DNA from: Bolinopsis microptera
Taxonomy: Eukaryota; Ctenophora; Tentaculata; Lobata; Bolinopsidae
Direction of reading: 5' to 3'
Length of the DNA: 64,000 nt
Assembly (NCBI RefSeq): GCF_026151205.1
Contig: NC_087076.1
Location: 12,385,675-12,449,674, forward strand
Positions 1 through 11,879 of the stretch are shown here, one piece after another; position 1 is the stretch's first letter, and each line of letters begins with the position of its first letter. The notes below the pieces were generated by a model. It ran no database searches, was not told the origin of the DNA, and saw nothing but the letters and a program-made list of their open reading frames with translations. Made by a program: the position numbers and the translations under genes.

Positions 1-3000
1 TCCCATCAGGATACAAACAGACATCGTATTCCAATGAGGCTACCACATCTTGAGTCCTCTGGTCTTGATTAAAACTTGTAAAAACTATATTTCTTGGAAA
101 CAGTAGGGTCACTTTTAATTCGTAGGCGCACTACTAATTCATATACCCTTATTTTAAGACTCAGTGATGCGAGACAAGAAAGATTGATTTGTACTTCCCA
201 AAATTTCGAAAAGGATACACAGATCAACACTAAATTCAACAAATATCATGATTACTCAGCTACTAGCCAGCACGAACATTTCGAAAATTGTCATGGAATT
301 AACCTATCATCTCTCTCGTGTAACTAATGTCAGAACCAAAATCAGGTTGCAATACTGGTGTTGTATCAGATTTTCAGATGTGACAGGAATAAAACTTTGT
401 GTTCATACTTGCTTACTTGATCGTGTAAAGTATCTGTGGTCCTCAGCGAAGCAGTATTGAAAACATTGTCAACTCAAGGGGACACATATAATCAATCTAT
501 TGGAAAACTGGGGCTGAAGGGACATCAATTATAGTCAATATATAGCATATTATATCACATTGGTTTTCATAAATGTTTGAATTTCTAAATTTCGCAGATA
601 ATTAAATGTTTTTTTTTTTAATTTAAAAAACATTAAAAGCTCACTTTGTCATAGAAAAATATATGTGAAGATCATTACGTTCATATAGACGCCTACATTT
701 GATGTTTACCCGGGAACCGGGTATTAGGGCGGAGGACAAGACGCTAGAGCGGAGGACACGAGGGTGGAACCAAATAGGCAAATATCCTCATAAATAAAGA
801 ACTAGTAATGACACCACACAATTTGATTTAACTTTTGTTTCCTCCACCCTCATGTCCTAGACCAGAGTGGGTAAATGGGTATCGGACACAAGAGCCGACA
901 CTGAAGTTCCACACGTCTACTGCAAATAACAACAAATCCCACAAACCTGTTGGCTAGTTCTAAGTCTGGTGCGCTGTTATTGTAGGAGGGCTTAAAAAGG
1001 TGAGGAGGTTGAGAGCAGACAGACAGGGACCTGATGAGGAGGGGGGAGGAGGGGGTGTCTCGATTCTTTCTTATCACTCCGCTTTAGGGGCTCTTCTGGA
1101 CTGAAATAGTGGTGAAATTATTGTTAGGTACAATTCGTTGTAGCTGATGTATGGTGTGCAAAAAACGCTGAACACATGTGCGTTTGTTAATTCTACGCGT
1201 ATTGTATTTGATAAAACCTGTATGCGTGCGCAGATATAAAATTGTGTACAACGCGCGTTCCAAATAAAATATTATGTAGACCTTTGAAGATCTCTAGAAC
1301 GGATCAGGAGTCCAAGACTAAGCATGTTGTAAGTGGCGATCCCTAGCAACGGTGGCGATCCCTAGCAACGGTCGAATTACTAGGAAGTAAGATGGAGTAT
1401 CTAGGCGTAAAGCCTGGCGGTAATTTACTTTGGCATGAACTTAATGACCCAGCTGTATTTGAAATGTGTGTAACAGTCATGATATAAATATTCGCGATTT
1501 TATAATCAGTAAATGGTCTTTAACAGCAGCTGATCAATGATTTTGCAAACCACAAATAAATAAAAAATATATAGAAATTAGACTACAGTAGAGAATTAAA
1601 CTTTCTCATGGCAAGGCACCATATGTCACGCTTTGATTGGTCAATCAGTATCCTCCACAGCATCAGCTATATAACGGATCACAGTCCAATATGAAAGTGA
1701 GACTCTATACTCTGAGCATTGCGTGTGGCCGCCACACTGGGACACCTCTAACCAGTGTAGTAGCGGGAGTATTATTACTTACTACTACTATTATTGATCA
1801 GTACTGCTTGATGGACGCAGTACAACAAGTTGCACTGTAGTATATAGTATGTGTTATTCTCACCACCAGATTGCTTCCCACAGGACACACCTCAGTGATA
1901 CTGCGATACTGTGAACTGTGCAGTTATTCATGAGCAATATCATGCAACTAAAAAATAAACACAAAGTACCAATTAGTTCACAATACACTGATTGTATTGT
2001 GTATCCTAGGACAGTGACCGTGTATCAGACTGAGTAGTTACTTCACAGTTGACACGGCTATAATATTCATTATTCAGCACAAACAGTAAGTATTTAGTAT
2101 ATCTAGGGGTTATTCATAAAAATTAAGTACATTATTATATATAATCATTACTCACCAGATTGCGTTGGCTTGATTTTATGAATGACAGAAGTCTAAGATC
2201 CATATAATTTGATGATAAATATTCCGAGGAAGGACAGAAATAGGGCAGGTTAAAATTCTGCTTGTTACATTTATGATGGTTCAATCTCACAGACACCTGT
2301 ACATTGTGATAACATTTTAATTGTCATATTGTCAAGATGTTATGATAAATCAGATTAAACGAACAAGCACAATAATTAATAGGTATTCATTATAACAAGC
2401 ATAATAGGTATTCACTATAAGGACGTGGTGGTGATGGTATTTTATGAACCAGTTTTTACCAGCATTAATGCGTTACTATGCAACTGCTGTACGGTAATTA
2501 CTAAATGCAGCGTTCCCTGGGAAATTATAATGGGCAAGTGATATATATTTGTAAATTCTTGGATCGAGTAATTGGACCAAATTATGATACTTGACAATCA
2601 TATATTTTATCATTTTTCTACATAATTTGCGAGTTGCGACGACCGATTCGAATATTCATAAATTTTACCAATAATGCTCCTCGAATAAAAGGAAAATGTA
2701 GTACCTATACTCTCAGAAGAATCATACCCATAGGCCATATATTGCAGACGAAATACAATCCCTAATAAATAAAACATATTCCACATTCCACATTTCACTT
2801 ATTACATATCATTACAAGTTATCCGATCATATTAGTTATTTGCAGCGGTGATATTTACTGCTTGGTAAATGAATACAGTGCGAAATTCAATAGCTATTTT
2901 TGAATGGAACATTTGACTAAATGTATTAGAAGTTAGAACATGAATGCTGAGTATTATGTTAAGAAATTTGCTTTTAAAATTAAAACGTGCTTGCAAGACT

Positions 3001-3952
3001 GCAACAATGGCAAAGTGGAAATTCTCAAAAACACAGTTTCAGTACTGTTTAAACTGATTCAGTGATTCAATCTGAATACGTTGATGCAGTACGTGAGTCA
3101 ATCAGACATGAGACAAAACAGAGACTATGTACATATTGACCTTAGGGAACACCATGTCACAGACATGGTGTTCATTTCATGTAAACAAAATAGCTATCAA
3201 AATAAGTTTTCAGTCACCTGACTTTTCTCGATCGAGGGATAAATTGTTCTACCGTTTAATATTTCAGACGTACGTATAACGTAGTATGTTTTCATTGCAT
3301 AATCCTCGTTTTTAGTATTTAAACACAACCTCAAATATCGACAAAACGTAGCGTATAATATGTAGGATATTTAAACTATGTATAATATGTAGGATATTTG
3401 AACTATGTTAAGCTAGTTTGTCCACCCTAGTTATTGTTAGCACGTGTCAGAACAATTGTCATTGTTTGTAATCTAGTGGTCCAGTTAAAAACACTTTGAA
3501 AACAGTTTTAAAACGACCAAAAATAATCTTCTTGTTTATACACATTTGATGATATAAATATTCAGAACAATTTATTGATAAGAAACTATATGATGTATGT
3601 TGACTAAAATCAAGATTGAGTGGTAAAACTCAAATTTTTCCAATATGATTTGCAACCATTTTTCAAAAGTACTGACAATGAAAGTGCCCTGTTTACATAC
3701 GGGCCACTAACAATAATATCTCTAAACGTCTAAAAAGTCGTAAGTTTAATCAAAGTGTCCACCATTCTCACCTATTTAGGAATTCCTATGACGATTCAAG
3801 AAACAAGTGACTAAGTAAGACAAACAAGTGACTAAGACGAATTTCTGCCATCGAAATTTCTTTTTTTGATTGCGAGTCTTGAAACATAATTACGGAGAGA
3901 AGATTAAACGACGTGAACAAGGAGAAATTATTGAAAAAGTGCGCAGTAAAAT
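1..3952. other. AT-rich region without a recognised gene
   Basis: I see no exon with a convincing frame plus splice sites here. Short open frames exist on both strands but show no domain, no splice consensus and no composition shift. Small local duplications are visible: a 22-bp unit near 1330-1375, a 28-bp unit near 3350-3405 and an imperfect one near 2360-2420. Exons of the minus-strand gene seen at 4.5 kb could continue into this stretch, but I could not place one. Confidence 0.5.
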
Positions 3953-4534
3953 TTCCTCCTAATAACTCACCAGTGATATCTTCCTGTGACACTGATCAAG
4001 AGACCGGAGAGTAACATTTCCTCCTAATAACTCACCAGTGATATCTTCCTGTGGCACTGATCAAGGGACCGGAGAGTAACATTTCCTCCTAATAACTCAC
4101 CAGTGATATCTTCCTGTGACACTGATCAAGAGACCGGAGAGTAACATTTCCTCCTAATAACTCACCAGTGATATCTTCCTGTGACACTGATCAAGGGACC
4201 GGAGAGTAACATTTCCTCCTAATAACTCACCAGTGATATCTTCCTGTGGCACTGATCAAGGGACCGGAGAGTAACATTTCCTCCTAATAACTCACCAGTG
4301 ATATCTTCCTGTGACACTGATCAAGAGACCGGAGAGTAACATTTCCTCCTAATAACTCACCAGTGATATCTTCCTGTGACACTGATCAAGGGACAGGAGA
4401 GTAACATTTCCTCCTAATAACTCACCAGTGATATCTTCCTGTGACACTGATCAAGGGACCGGAGAGTAACATTTCCTCCTAATAACTCACCAGTGATATC
4501 TTCCTGTGGCACTGATCAAGGGACCGGAGAGTAA
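3953..4534. repeat. 65-bp minisatellite copying an exon 3' end plus its splice donor
   Basis: About nine copies of a 65-bp unit, with few substitutions. Read on the minus strand, each unit holds the last ~40 bp of the exon at 4491-4618 followed by its GTGAGT donor and ~24 bp of intron. The array lies immediately downstream of that donor, so the intron begins with a series of copies of its own 5' splice site and exon end. Confidence 0.9.
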
Positions 4535-4618
4535 CGTCTCCCTCGTCCCCACTCTCGTCACTCTCCTGCCAGCAGTTCCACTCACGTGCCAGGTGTGGCG
4601 CTAGCGGGATAGGACTGT
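4491..4618 (-). CDS. Internal exon of an unidentified minus-strand gene
   Basis: This is a 128-bp exon with a TTTCAG acceptor before it and a GTGAGT donor after it. It enters in phase 1 and leaves in phase 0. Its single open frame encodes 42 residues with a Trp-rich stretch (REWNCWQ) followed by an acidic run (ESDESGDEGD). I do not recognise the family. Both edges are flanked by minisatellites built from this exon's own junction sequence: 14 copies on the acceptor side and nine on the donor side. Neighbouring exons are not certain. The exon candidate at 5861-5918 joins in frame only in its less natural reading. The exon call rests on phase, splice sites and peptide quality. Confidence 0.6.
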
Positions 4619-5445
4619 CTGAAATAATAGTAATATAATAGGTATTTATTACCAGGTGCGGCGCTAGCGGGATAGGACTGTCTGAAATAATAGTAATATA
4701 ATAGGTATTTATTACCAGGTGTGGCGCTAGCGGGATAGGACTGTCTGAAATAATAGTAATATAATAGGTATTTATTACCAGGTGTGGTGCTAGCGGGATA
4801 GGACTGTCTGAAATAATAGTAATATAATAGGTATTTATTACCAGGTGCGGCGCTAGCGGGATAGGACTGTCTGAAATAATAGTAATATAATAGGTATTTA
4901 TTACCAGGTGCGGCGCTAGCGGGATAGGACTGTCTGAAATAATAGTAATATAATAGGTATTTATTACCAGGTGCGGTGCTAGCGGGATAGGACTGTCTGA
5001 AATAATAGTAATATAATAGGTATTTATTACCAGGTGCGGCGCTAGCGGGATAGGACTGTCTGAAATAATAGTAATATAATAGGTATTTATTACCAGGTGC
5101 GGCGCTAGCGGGATAGGACTGTCTGAAATAATAGTAATATAATGGGTATTTATTACCAGGTGCGGCGCTAGCGGGATAGGACTGTCTGAAATAATAGTAA
5201 TATAATAGGTATTTATTACCAGGTGCGGCGCTAGCGGGATAGGACTGTCTGAAATAATAGTAATATAATAGGTATTTATTACCAGGTGTGGTGCTAGCGG
5301 GATAGGACTGTCTGAAATAATAGTAATATAATAGGTATTTATTACCAGGTGTGGTGCTAGCGGGATAGGACTGTCTGAAATAATAGTAATATAATAGGTA
5401 TTTATTACCAGGTGTGGTGCTACCGGGATAGGACTGTCTGAAATA
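4588..5445. repeat. 63-bp minisatellite copying an acceptor plus exon start
   Basis: Fourteen copies of a 63-bp unit, starting every 63 bp from 4591 to 5410. On the minus strand each unit contains ATTATTTCAG (a 3' splice site) followed by the first ~27-31 bp of the exon at 4491-4618, then GTAATA. Because 63 is a multiple of three, the array reads through as a long artificial open frame of a 21-residue repeat. I do not regard that as protein-coding. Variation is mostly C/T exchange in a few positions of the exon-derived part. Confidence 0.9.
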
Positions 5446-5581
5446 ATAATATTGTAATATTAGAAGACGATGTACACTTGTATTTTGAAAGCTCTTGCTA
5501 AAACAAACTTTTCGTATCACTTACATGTTTTAAATAATCTCCCTCCAGGATTATAATAGGTATTTATTACGTAAGAATTTA

Positions 5582-5626
5582 TTTCAACGTTTCGCCCATG
5601 ACATAGGCGAATAGTCAAAACGTCGA
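5582..5626 (-). other. Possible decayed hammerhead-ribozyme-like motif
   Basis: On the minus strand a TTGACTATTCGCC segment is followed by a short GGGC closing strand and CGAAACG. This resembles the CTGANGA / stem II / GAAAC core of type I hammerhead ribozymes found in Penelope-like retroelements, but at least two core bases of CTGANGA are changed, so activity is unlikely. The surrounding minus-strand open frame (5517-5807) shows no domain I recognise. This may be a leftover of a retroelement. Confidence 0.25.
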
Positions 5627-5860
5627 CAACATTTTGTTTATTACACTGAGTGGAGTCTCTCACTTCGTCCCCAACAATCAGATAGCATTTTAAATTGTAA
5701 CTACTGGAATTGGTGAACAGGTTTATCCGCTTTGTCTTGGTTGTTTCCCAGTACTGAGTACCGTCTATATTAATTGGTATATGTCTAAATTTCTCCATTA
5801 AAATCATTGAAAGTAAAGTTTATCTCAACAACATAAAAAGCATAAAAAAGTCTATCTTAC

Positions 5861-5918
5861 TTGGTATTCGTCTGTTTCCTCTAGAAAACTTGCAGGTAGC
5901 CCCCCAACCTTCACGTCT
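5861..5918 (-). CDS. Candidate 58-bp exon, unidentified gene
   Basis: A short segment bounded by CTTTCAG and GTAAGA on the minus strand. Two frames are open. One gives a natural-looking peptide ending PASFLEETDEYQ and leaving in phase 0. The other leaves in phase 1, as the exon at 4491-4618 requires, but reads less naturally. An intermediate exon may be missing. It probably belongs to the same minus-strand gene as the exon at 4.5 kb. Confidence 0.35.
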
Positions 5919-7271
5919 CTGAAAGGATAATTAAACTATTAACTTTGTGCACAGAATTGTTTGAGCAACTCCTGTAAAGATTGCAACTTGCTTAATTAAT
6001 AGACTGAAGAAATATAGAATGAGGGGACTGTGGTCACCACATTGCTTGATATAATGATATAATCATGGGAATGATGTGCATTGATTATGCCTACTATAAC
6101 ATAATATGCTAGTAGACAATTTAATCATGTCGCCAGCTCTGCATTGGATTGGAATTATTTCTCACTCTGTCGGTTAACAGAGGAAAGACGTAAACCTCAC
6201 TAGGATTGCCTTCAATAATAACAGTAAGCTCCTTCTCGATTACTCTGTGAACCTGACTACAACTTTTGTATGCATATTTTGTTGTAAATATAATATATGT
6301 TTCAGAATTATGTAATGTAACGTGATGGAAATATTTTAAACGGGCAAATCCTGTCCAAACCCAGGATGCACTACATGAAGAATTCGTTGTAACTTTGTTT
6401 GAAAAGCATTAATATCGCACTCATCACCTTCAGCTTTATTGACTAGATCAGCTGCACAAGTTCACACTGTTAATTTCATCATAGAAGTACCAGGGGAGGA
6501 TCAACAATCTATTAACTACTGCTATCTGGAAAACGATGCAACTTCATCTGATGAAATTCCAAAATGTATCTGTTCCCTCAATCTCATGTTAAGTCTAGGA
6601 CTGTGTGATTTTAGATTTCCCAAACTTCCCATTTTCTGTGGATCCAATAGCTTTTAAATAGCAATTATTTTTAGATCCACTGAAAACTGATGTTTTTTTT
6701 TCATGTCTACTACCTGAGAAATAGGTAAATATTTTGCCAGTATCCAGATTCCATATAGCCTGTCGCATGTTCTATAACTTAATACGTAAAGGAAATATCT
6801 CAACGTTAGGACACATTGGAAAGATTGTGGGAACTATGATTGTGGAGAGTAAGACTGGGTATTCCTTCAAAAACAATATGTTTAGCACGGACAATTAGGT
6901 GAATAATTCAGATTACTAGGTCAGATACTATTTCCTCACTGTGTCAGTAGTTACTGATGAGCACAAACATTTGATATTACTCCTTTCAGATCACCCTCTT
7001 TTCAGTTCACATATTTATTTCATAACTTCTTTAATTGGGCGAAAAATCTGCACTTCAGGCCCCAAGTCCCCACTATAATAAAAGCCCTTATTTTGATAGA
7101 TAAACAGTGACCTCAGCTCAGATTATGATCACTTGATGTAAAATCGTGGTAGAAACATAAACCAAGACGTATGCTTTGCTTCTTAGCCCACTAAGAACAC
7201 TGTGTACTGTAATAAGTGGTTGTATCTGCATGAGGTACATGTGCTATGATCACTGCAGTAATGTCAAGTAA
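5919..7271. other. Non-coding stretch, no supported gene
   Basis: One plus-strand open frame at about 6400-6657 encodes a cysteine-containing peptide that ends at a normal stop, but it has no initiating context, clear splice acceptor or known domain. It may be a gene or retroelement remnant. I see nothing else that can be supported. Confidence 0.4.
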
Positions 7272-7588
7272 TCTTACTATATATAAAGCGAGACGATATA
7301 TATATATATATCTGTGCCATTTTACTGACACCACGGCATCAACTTTAACGCGACTTTCCGCAAAAACCGTAAAAGATATACAACTGAAACTTTTTTGGCT
7401 GGGTCAAATGCTTTAATGGCCTCCAAATCAGTATGAAAAAATAAAAAATTGGCCAAGGAATAATGATTTTAGAGCCGAAAATTTGGACCCCCAAGTGGTG
7501 TCAAAAACGCCAAATAAATAAGTAATAATTATTTTAGTATCTTGAGTCTTGACACCGTTTAGGGTTATATTATACGGGTTCCTGCTAG
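7272..7588 (+). mobile_element. Non-autonomous Helitron, copy 1
   Basis: A 317-bp element beginning TCTTACTATATATAAAGC and ending GGGTTCCTGCTAG, inserted between A and T. This matches the Helitron rule (5' TC, 3' CTRR, A|T target, no duplication). A second copy lies inverted at 38845-39167. Alignment of the two defines both ends exactly, because the flanks are unrelated outside TC...CTAG. It contains a (TA)n run but no gene. Confidence 0.8.
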
Positions 7589-9560
7589 TAAACCTAATTG
7601 TCGTGATCTATGTTAGAAGGTTTCTTGGTTTTGATAACATTATGTATGTATGTAAGCACATGATTATTATATATTTTATCAATCATTTAAAAGCCCCATA
7701 AATATTATGTATATCATACAGACGATCTACATTTACAATGATATACCTACTTCTGCACAGTTTCAAATAGAAAAATTTCACCAAAATCAAAGCCAACTGT
7801 TTCAAAACTTTGACCGCCAAACATGTCTATGTGTCAAATACATAATACATGTTGTTTAAGATTTACCTTTTCTTTCTCAAGGGAATGGTGTTCACTGGAT
7901 GAATATTTCTCCCTCTTCATAGCTCATGTGTCATTCTCTTCCTGGAAACAGTTAAGTCAAATGACTGCACAACATTATATGTAGTAACTACAGGGGGATG
8001 CCAGTTTCAAAAAACGTTTTCAATGAAACTGTTTAAGAACTTCTTCTGCCTTTCAATTCTCTGAGGGGAGAGGGGCGCCAAAACGGGGATACTAAGGGCA
8101 CATGGGGGTGTCGCCATGAAACTTACGCCACTACTCATATTCATAACATTTTGGTAATTATGATAACAACATAGAATAATCTCTATTAAATACTGGTTTT
8201 AATATTCGAGAAAGTTTTCAAACAATATAATATACACATTCAATTAAATCAATTGATGCAATTGGCAGAGCACAATACACAGGTAACAGAAATTGTCCAC
8301 TGCTACCAATATTATATATGAAATATTAACAATCAAAATTCAAATGTATACACAAATCACAATACACATCTACTCCATCATAGGGGCAGGGATGAGGTTG
8401 TACGAGACTTCTGATAAAGGGGTTTCAATTTTTTTGTCCATTTTCTTGCCTCTGTAACCTCGTAGAGCAATGAGTGTTGTTCTTAACATTGCGAATCTTA
8501 TTCTTGTTCTCACATGTCTAATACTGGTTTTACTTCCCTAAAAACTTTCACTTTTCTGATATAGTATTTCGTTTGGCAATTCCTTTTTTAGAGAGGCTGG
8601 ACCTAGATGGTTCACAAAAGGATAGCACCAGGATGCTCTGCCTGCCTCTATGTTATGGCAACCCTGTAGTGGAGATGATGGAGGTAAGTGGCGAGTAATA
8701 TGAGGGTGATGAGTAGATGCTTTAATAAAGTCGCAGTTTTTTATTAGGGGCTGGTTTTGGTTAAAACACGAACATAAAGTTATTCTGTCTAGGGCTACTC
8801 GAAATAGTTGTTAATAAAACTTTGGGAGTCACTCATCCAAACGCCCATCACCATCCCATCATACCTCCTCTTTTAACATCACCAGTATGCCTAATGCCTA
8901 TTGCCTATCGTCTTTCCATGTTGGAGCAAGGTATGTAGTAGAATTATTTAAATTGTAGCGTGGAAAATGTAATTTTTAATTTACTAGCTTAATCAACGTC
9001 ATAATTTACATAAGTTGCTGAGAATTATGGCACATAAATCTCTGGATAGAAATCGCATTATATGACAATAAAGGAAAACAGTTATTTGGAGTAATTATCT
9101 TTTTGACAATTTGTATATCCCTCTACCTCTCCTCTCCGTGATCACATTTACACAAAGCTACCATTTCGGAACCATCCTCCCCTCAGAGATTACGTTATAT
9201 GTCTACGCTTCTGTAAACTGTTAGTCTTAGACTTAGCCATCCCATAAACTTCAATACGCACAAATGCTCTGCCCGGTTCTTGGCCGTAAGTCGTTTACAC
9301 GCTCTCCTCATCTCCAAGAGTTGAGATAAGCAGTGGCCTTCGGCACTTGAAACCTCTTCAAACCTCCCCTGATTTATTTATTATTGATATTGTTTGATTG
9401 TGCCGTAAAAATAAATATTTGTTTTATTAATATTTGTTTTATTAAATATTTGTTTTATTAAACAATGCCATTAGATCATGAGCTCTAGATCCTGGGGCTT
9501 CTAGATGTGCATAACAAAGAATCTTACCCCGGCTAATCGAGGCTAAGAACCACACGCAGA
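7589..9560. other. Intergenic, no supported gene
   Basis: No exon with consistent splice sites was found. The stretch contains the retroelement tail described separately and a short TTTGTTTTATTAA tandem near 9415-9462. Confidence 0.5.
8590..8735 (-). mobile_element. 5'-truncated tail of the non-LTR retroelement family
   Basis: The sequence following a T-rich tract at ~8584 aligns with the 3' end of the retroelement at 13.1 kb (shared GAGAGGCTGG start, then diverged similarity for about 140 bp). This is the normal product of truncated target-primed reverse transcription on the minus strand. It is clearly older than the 13-17 kb copy, with many substitutions and a short decayed A-tail. Confidence 0.7.
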
Positions 9561-9667
9561 CCAGTTTGGCGTCCAGCTTCAACAATGACATTTGTAAACA
9601 GATCACCACAAACTCGCTTACTCTCTACGATTTGCTTTCTGCTAAAACAGAGATTTTTGGTAAAGAA

Positions 9668-11696
9668 ATGAGGTTTATCCTTAATCTGAGTTTACTGCTC
9701 AGTTTGATGGTATATCAGATTCAGTGCACAAACCTGGAGATTCCCATCACCGGATCATCAGCAAACAGTTGGGGCCAGTTAATAGATCACCGACCGGCTA
9801 TAAGCCGGCTACTAACCGGCTATAAGCCGGCTTATAGCCGGCTACAATTTTTATAGCCGGCTATAAGTCGGCTTATAGCCGGTTAGTAGCCGCTTACATT
9901 TGTTGTTGAGCGACGGCTATTAGCCGGTTATAAGCCTGCTATTAGCCGTTTTGGTATTAAAAGTGGTTATAAGCCGGCTATAAGCCGGTTATAAGATATT
10001 AACTCAACTACATCGTACTGAACGATAGTCAGGAGCCGGCTATAAGAAATTCAGTGAAAACGGCTATTAGCCGGTTATAAGCCGGCTATTAGCCGTTTAG
10101 GTATCGAAAGTGGTTATAAGCCGGCTATAAGCCGGTTAGGGAAATTGGTAGATCACCGACCGGCTATAAGCCGGTTATAAGCCGGCTATTAGCCGTTTAG
10201 GTATCGAAAGTGGTTATAAGCCGGCTTTAAGCCGGTTATAAGCCGGTTATAAGATATTAACTCAGTTCAGTACGATGAAGTTAAGTTAATATCTTATAGC
10301 CGGCTTATAGCCGGCTTATAACCACTTTCGATACCTAAACGGCTAATAGCCGGCTTATAACCGGCTAATAGCCGTTTTCGCTGAATTTCTTATAGCCGGC
10401 TCCTGACTATCGTTCAGTACGATGAAGTTGAGTTAATATCTTATAACCGGCTTATAGCCGGCTTATAACCACTTTCGATACCTAAACGGCTAATAGCCGG
10501 CTTATAACCGGCTAATAGCCGTTTTCACTGAATTTCTTATAGCCGATACCTAAACGGCTAATAGCCGGCTTATAACCGGCTAATAGCCGTCGCTCAACAA
10601 CAAATGTAAGCGGCTACTAACCGGCTATAAGCCGGCTTATAGCCGGCTATAAAAATTGTAGCCGGCTATAAGCCGGTTTATAGCCGGCTTATAACCGGCT
10701 TATAGCCGGTCGGTGATCTACCAATTTCCCACAGTTGGTACAGAGACGATACAGCACCCGACAGATTCCAGCCTTCCAACGTGTATGACAAAGATTACAC
10801 AACCATCTACAGTGTCAAAGATGAAGACAGTGATGGCAACTTCCTGAATCTGTATTTCTCTGAAATAAACGCTATCTATGAAGTGAAGATAACAAACAGA
10901 TTGGACGCAAACGTGTGTTGCACTCACAGAATCGATGGTACTGCTGTATTCGTTTACTTCAAAGAAGACGAGGATAATGAAAAAGAAGTCAAACGTTGTG
11001 GTGATATTCTAGGTAAGATAAGAGTAAAATTAAATTTCAAACCTTTACTTCTTATCATAATAATTAGTTAAAATAACTATAATAGTAGAAGATGTCATTA
11101 GAGTCAAATTCCGGCATGCACACCACTATTGCTTTATAGTTATTCACAACAAGATTTCCTCAGAAATGTCAGGAGGATCCAAAACTGACAAAGACGCTCA
11201 AACGTACACTATAGATTGTCAAGGAGCTCTCGGAAACATGGTTAAAATCACAGACGAGGTGACCGTAGGAGGTGTAGGACACGGACTTTCTGAAGTGAAG
11301 GTTTTTGGATCCAGTAAGTGCACTTTAGAGTCTAGATGAATAAAAAATTCATATTTATGGCAATCTGATACATAAATATAATTCACATGTAAGTCATATA
11401 TTTACCTGATTTACGATGAAATGATAGATATGCTACCGGTCGCGTCAAAATATGGTTCAAACTGAGTTCATATTTTTCAACAAGCTTTCTACCGGCAGTT
11501 CTAGTTGACTGCACTGGACTGAAGGCTGAGTGGACAAGTACGATTACCTCGTTATCAGAGTTCCCGGTTGTCCCAGAAGCGGTCATTGAGGTGACCTGTT
11601 CTGATTCAGTAGCCCTCAACAAAGGTAGCAGTAAAGTGACCTGCACAGCGGAGAAAGAATTTACTTTTGTAAAGAAGCCCAGCTGCTCGCGGCCAG
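9668..11696 (+). pseudogene. Secreted fucolectin-like + Sushi-like protein, exon 1 broken by a transposon
   Basis: Three exons are visible: 9668-9772 joined to 10739-11012 (exon 1, split by the element at 9773-10730), 11164-11313, and 11499-11696. The ATG at 9668 starts a signal peptide (MRFILNLSLLLSLMVYQIQC). Without the element and one copy of its 8-bp duplication the frame continues exactly from ANSW to YRDD. Exons 1-2 encode an F-lectin-like (fucolectin) domain: NxYDKDYTT, then VKITNRLD, a CCTHRIDG motif, and in exon 2 a C..G..V.I segment ending LSEVKVFGS. Exon 3 has the four-cysteine pattern of a Sushi/CCP module (DCTGL, EVTCSDS, KVTCTAEKEF, PSCSRP). All three visible introns are in phase 1, typical of shuffled extracellular modules. 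The last visible donor is GTAGTA at 11697, and further exons were not found. With the insertion, translation ends inside the element, so this allele should be non-functional. Confidence 0.8.
9773..10730. mobile_element. hAT-like non-autonomous inverted-repeat element in a lectin exon
   Basis: A 958-bp element flanked by a perfect 8-bp direct repeat ACAGTTGG (9765-9772 and 10731-10738). Its ends are inverted repeats sharing TAGATCACCGACCGGC. The interior is almost entirely reiterated GCCGGCTATAA / TTATAGCCGG motifs arranged as a nested palindrome. It has no open reading frame. An 8-bp duplication suggests the hAT class. It would form a very long hairpin. Confidence 0.85.
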
Positions 11697-11879
11697 GTAG
11701 TACAGTTCTTGTTCGCACTGCAAATAGTATAGTGGCAAATGGGGTTGGTATTACAAATGGGATGACCAGGTTAAACGCATTTCAACAAACACAAATCAAA
11801 ACTATTTCAAAATCACCGCAAATACCTAACTCAGATATTTTATTTATACCACTAGTCAAACTTTAATATAGTGAAAATA

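Noticed and set aside
700-1080. Possible MITE from a ~20-bp inverted GAGGGTGGA-type repeat
   Set aside because: The inverted match is short and imperfect, with no clear duplication or second copy in the window.
4582-5520. Long minus-strand open frame of a 21-residue repeat
   Set aside because: The minisatellite period (63 bp) is a multiple of three, so a stop-free frame is automatic. It has no domain or start signal, and the true signal is the splice junction in each unit.
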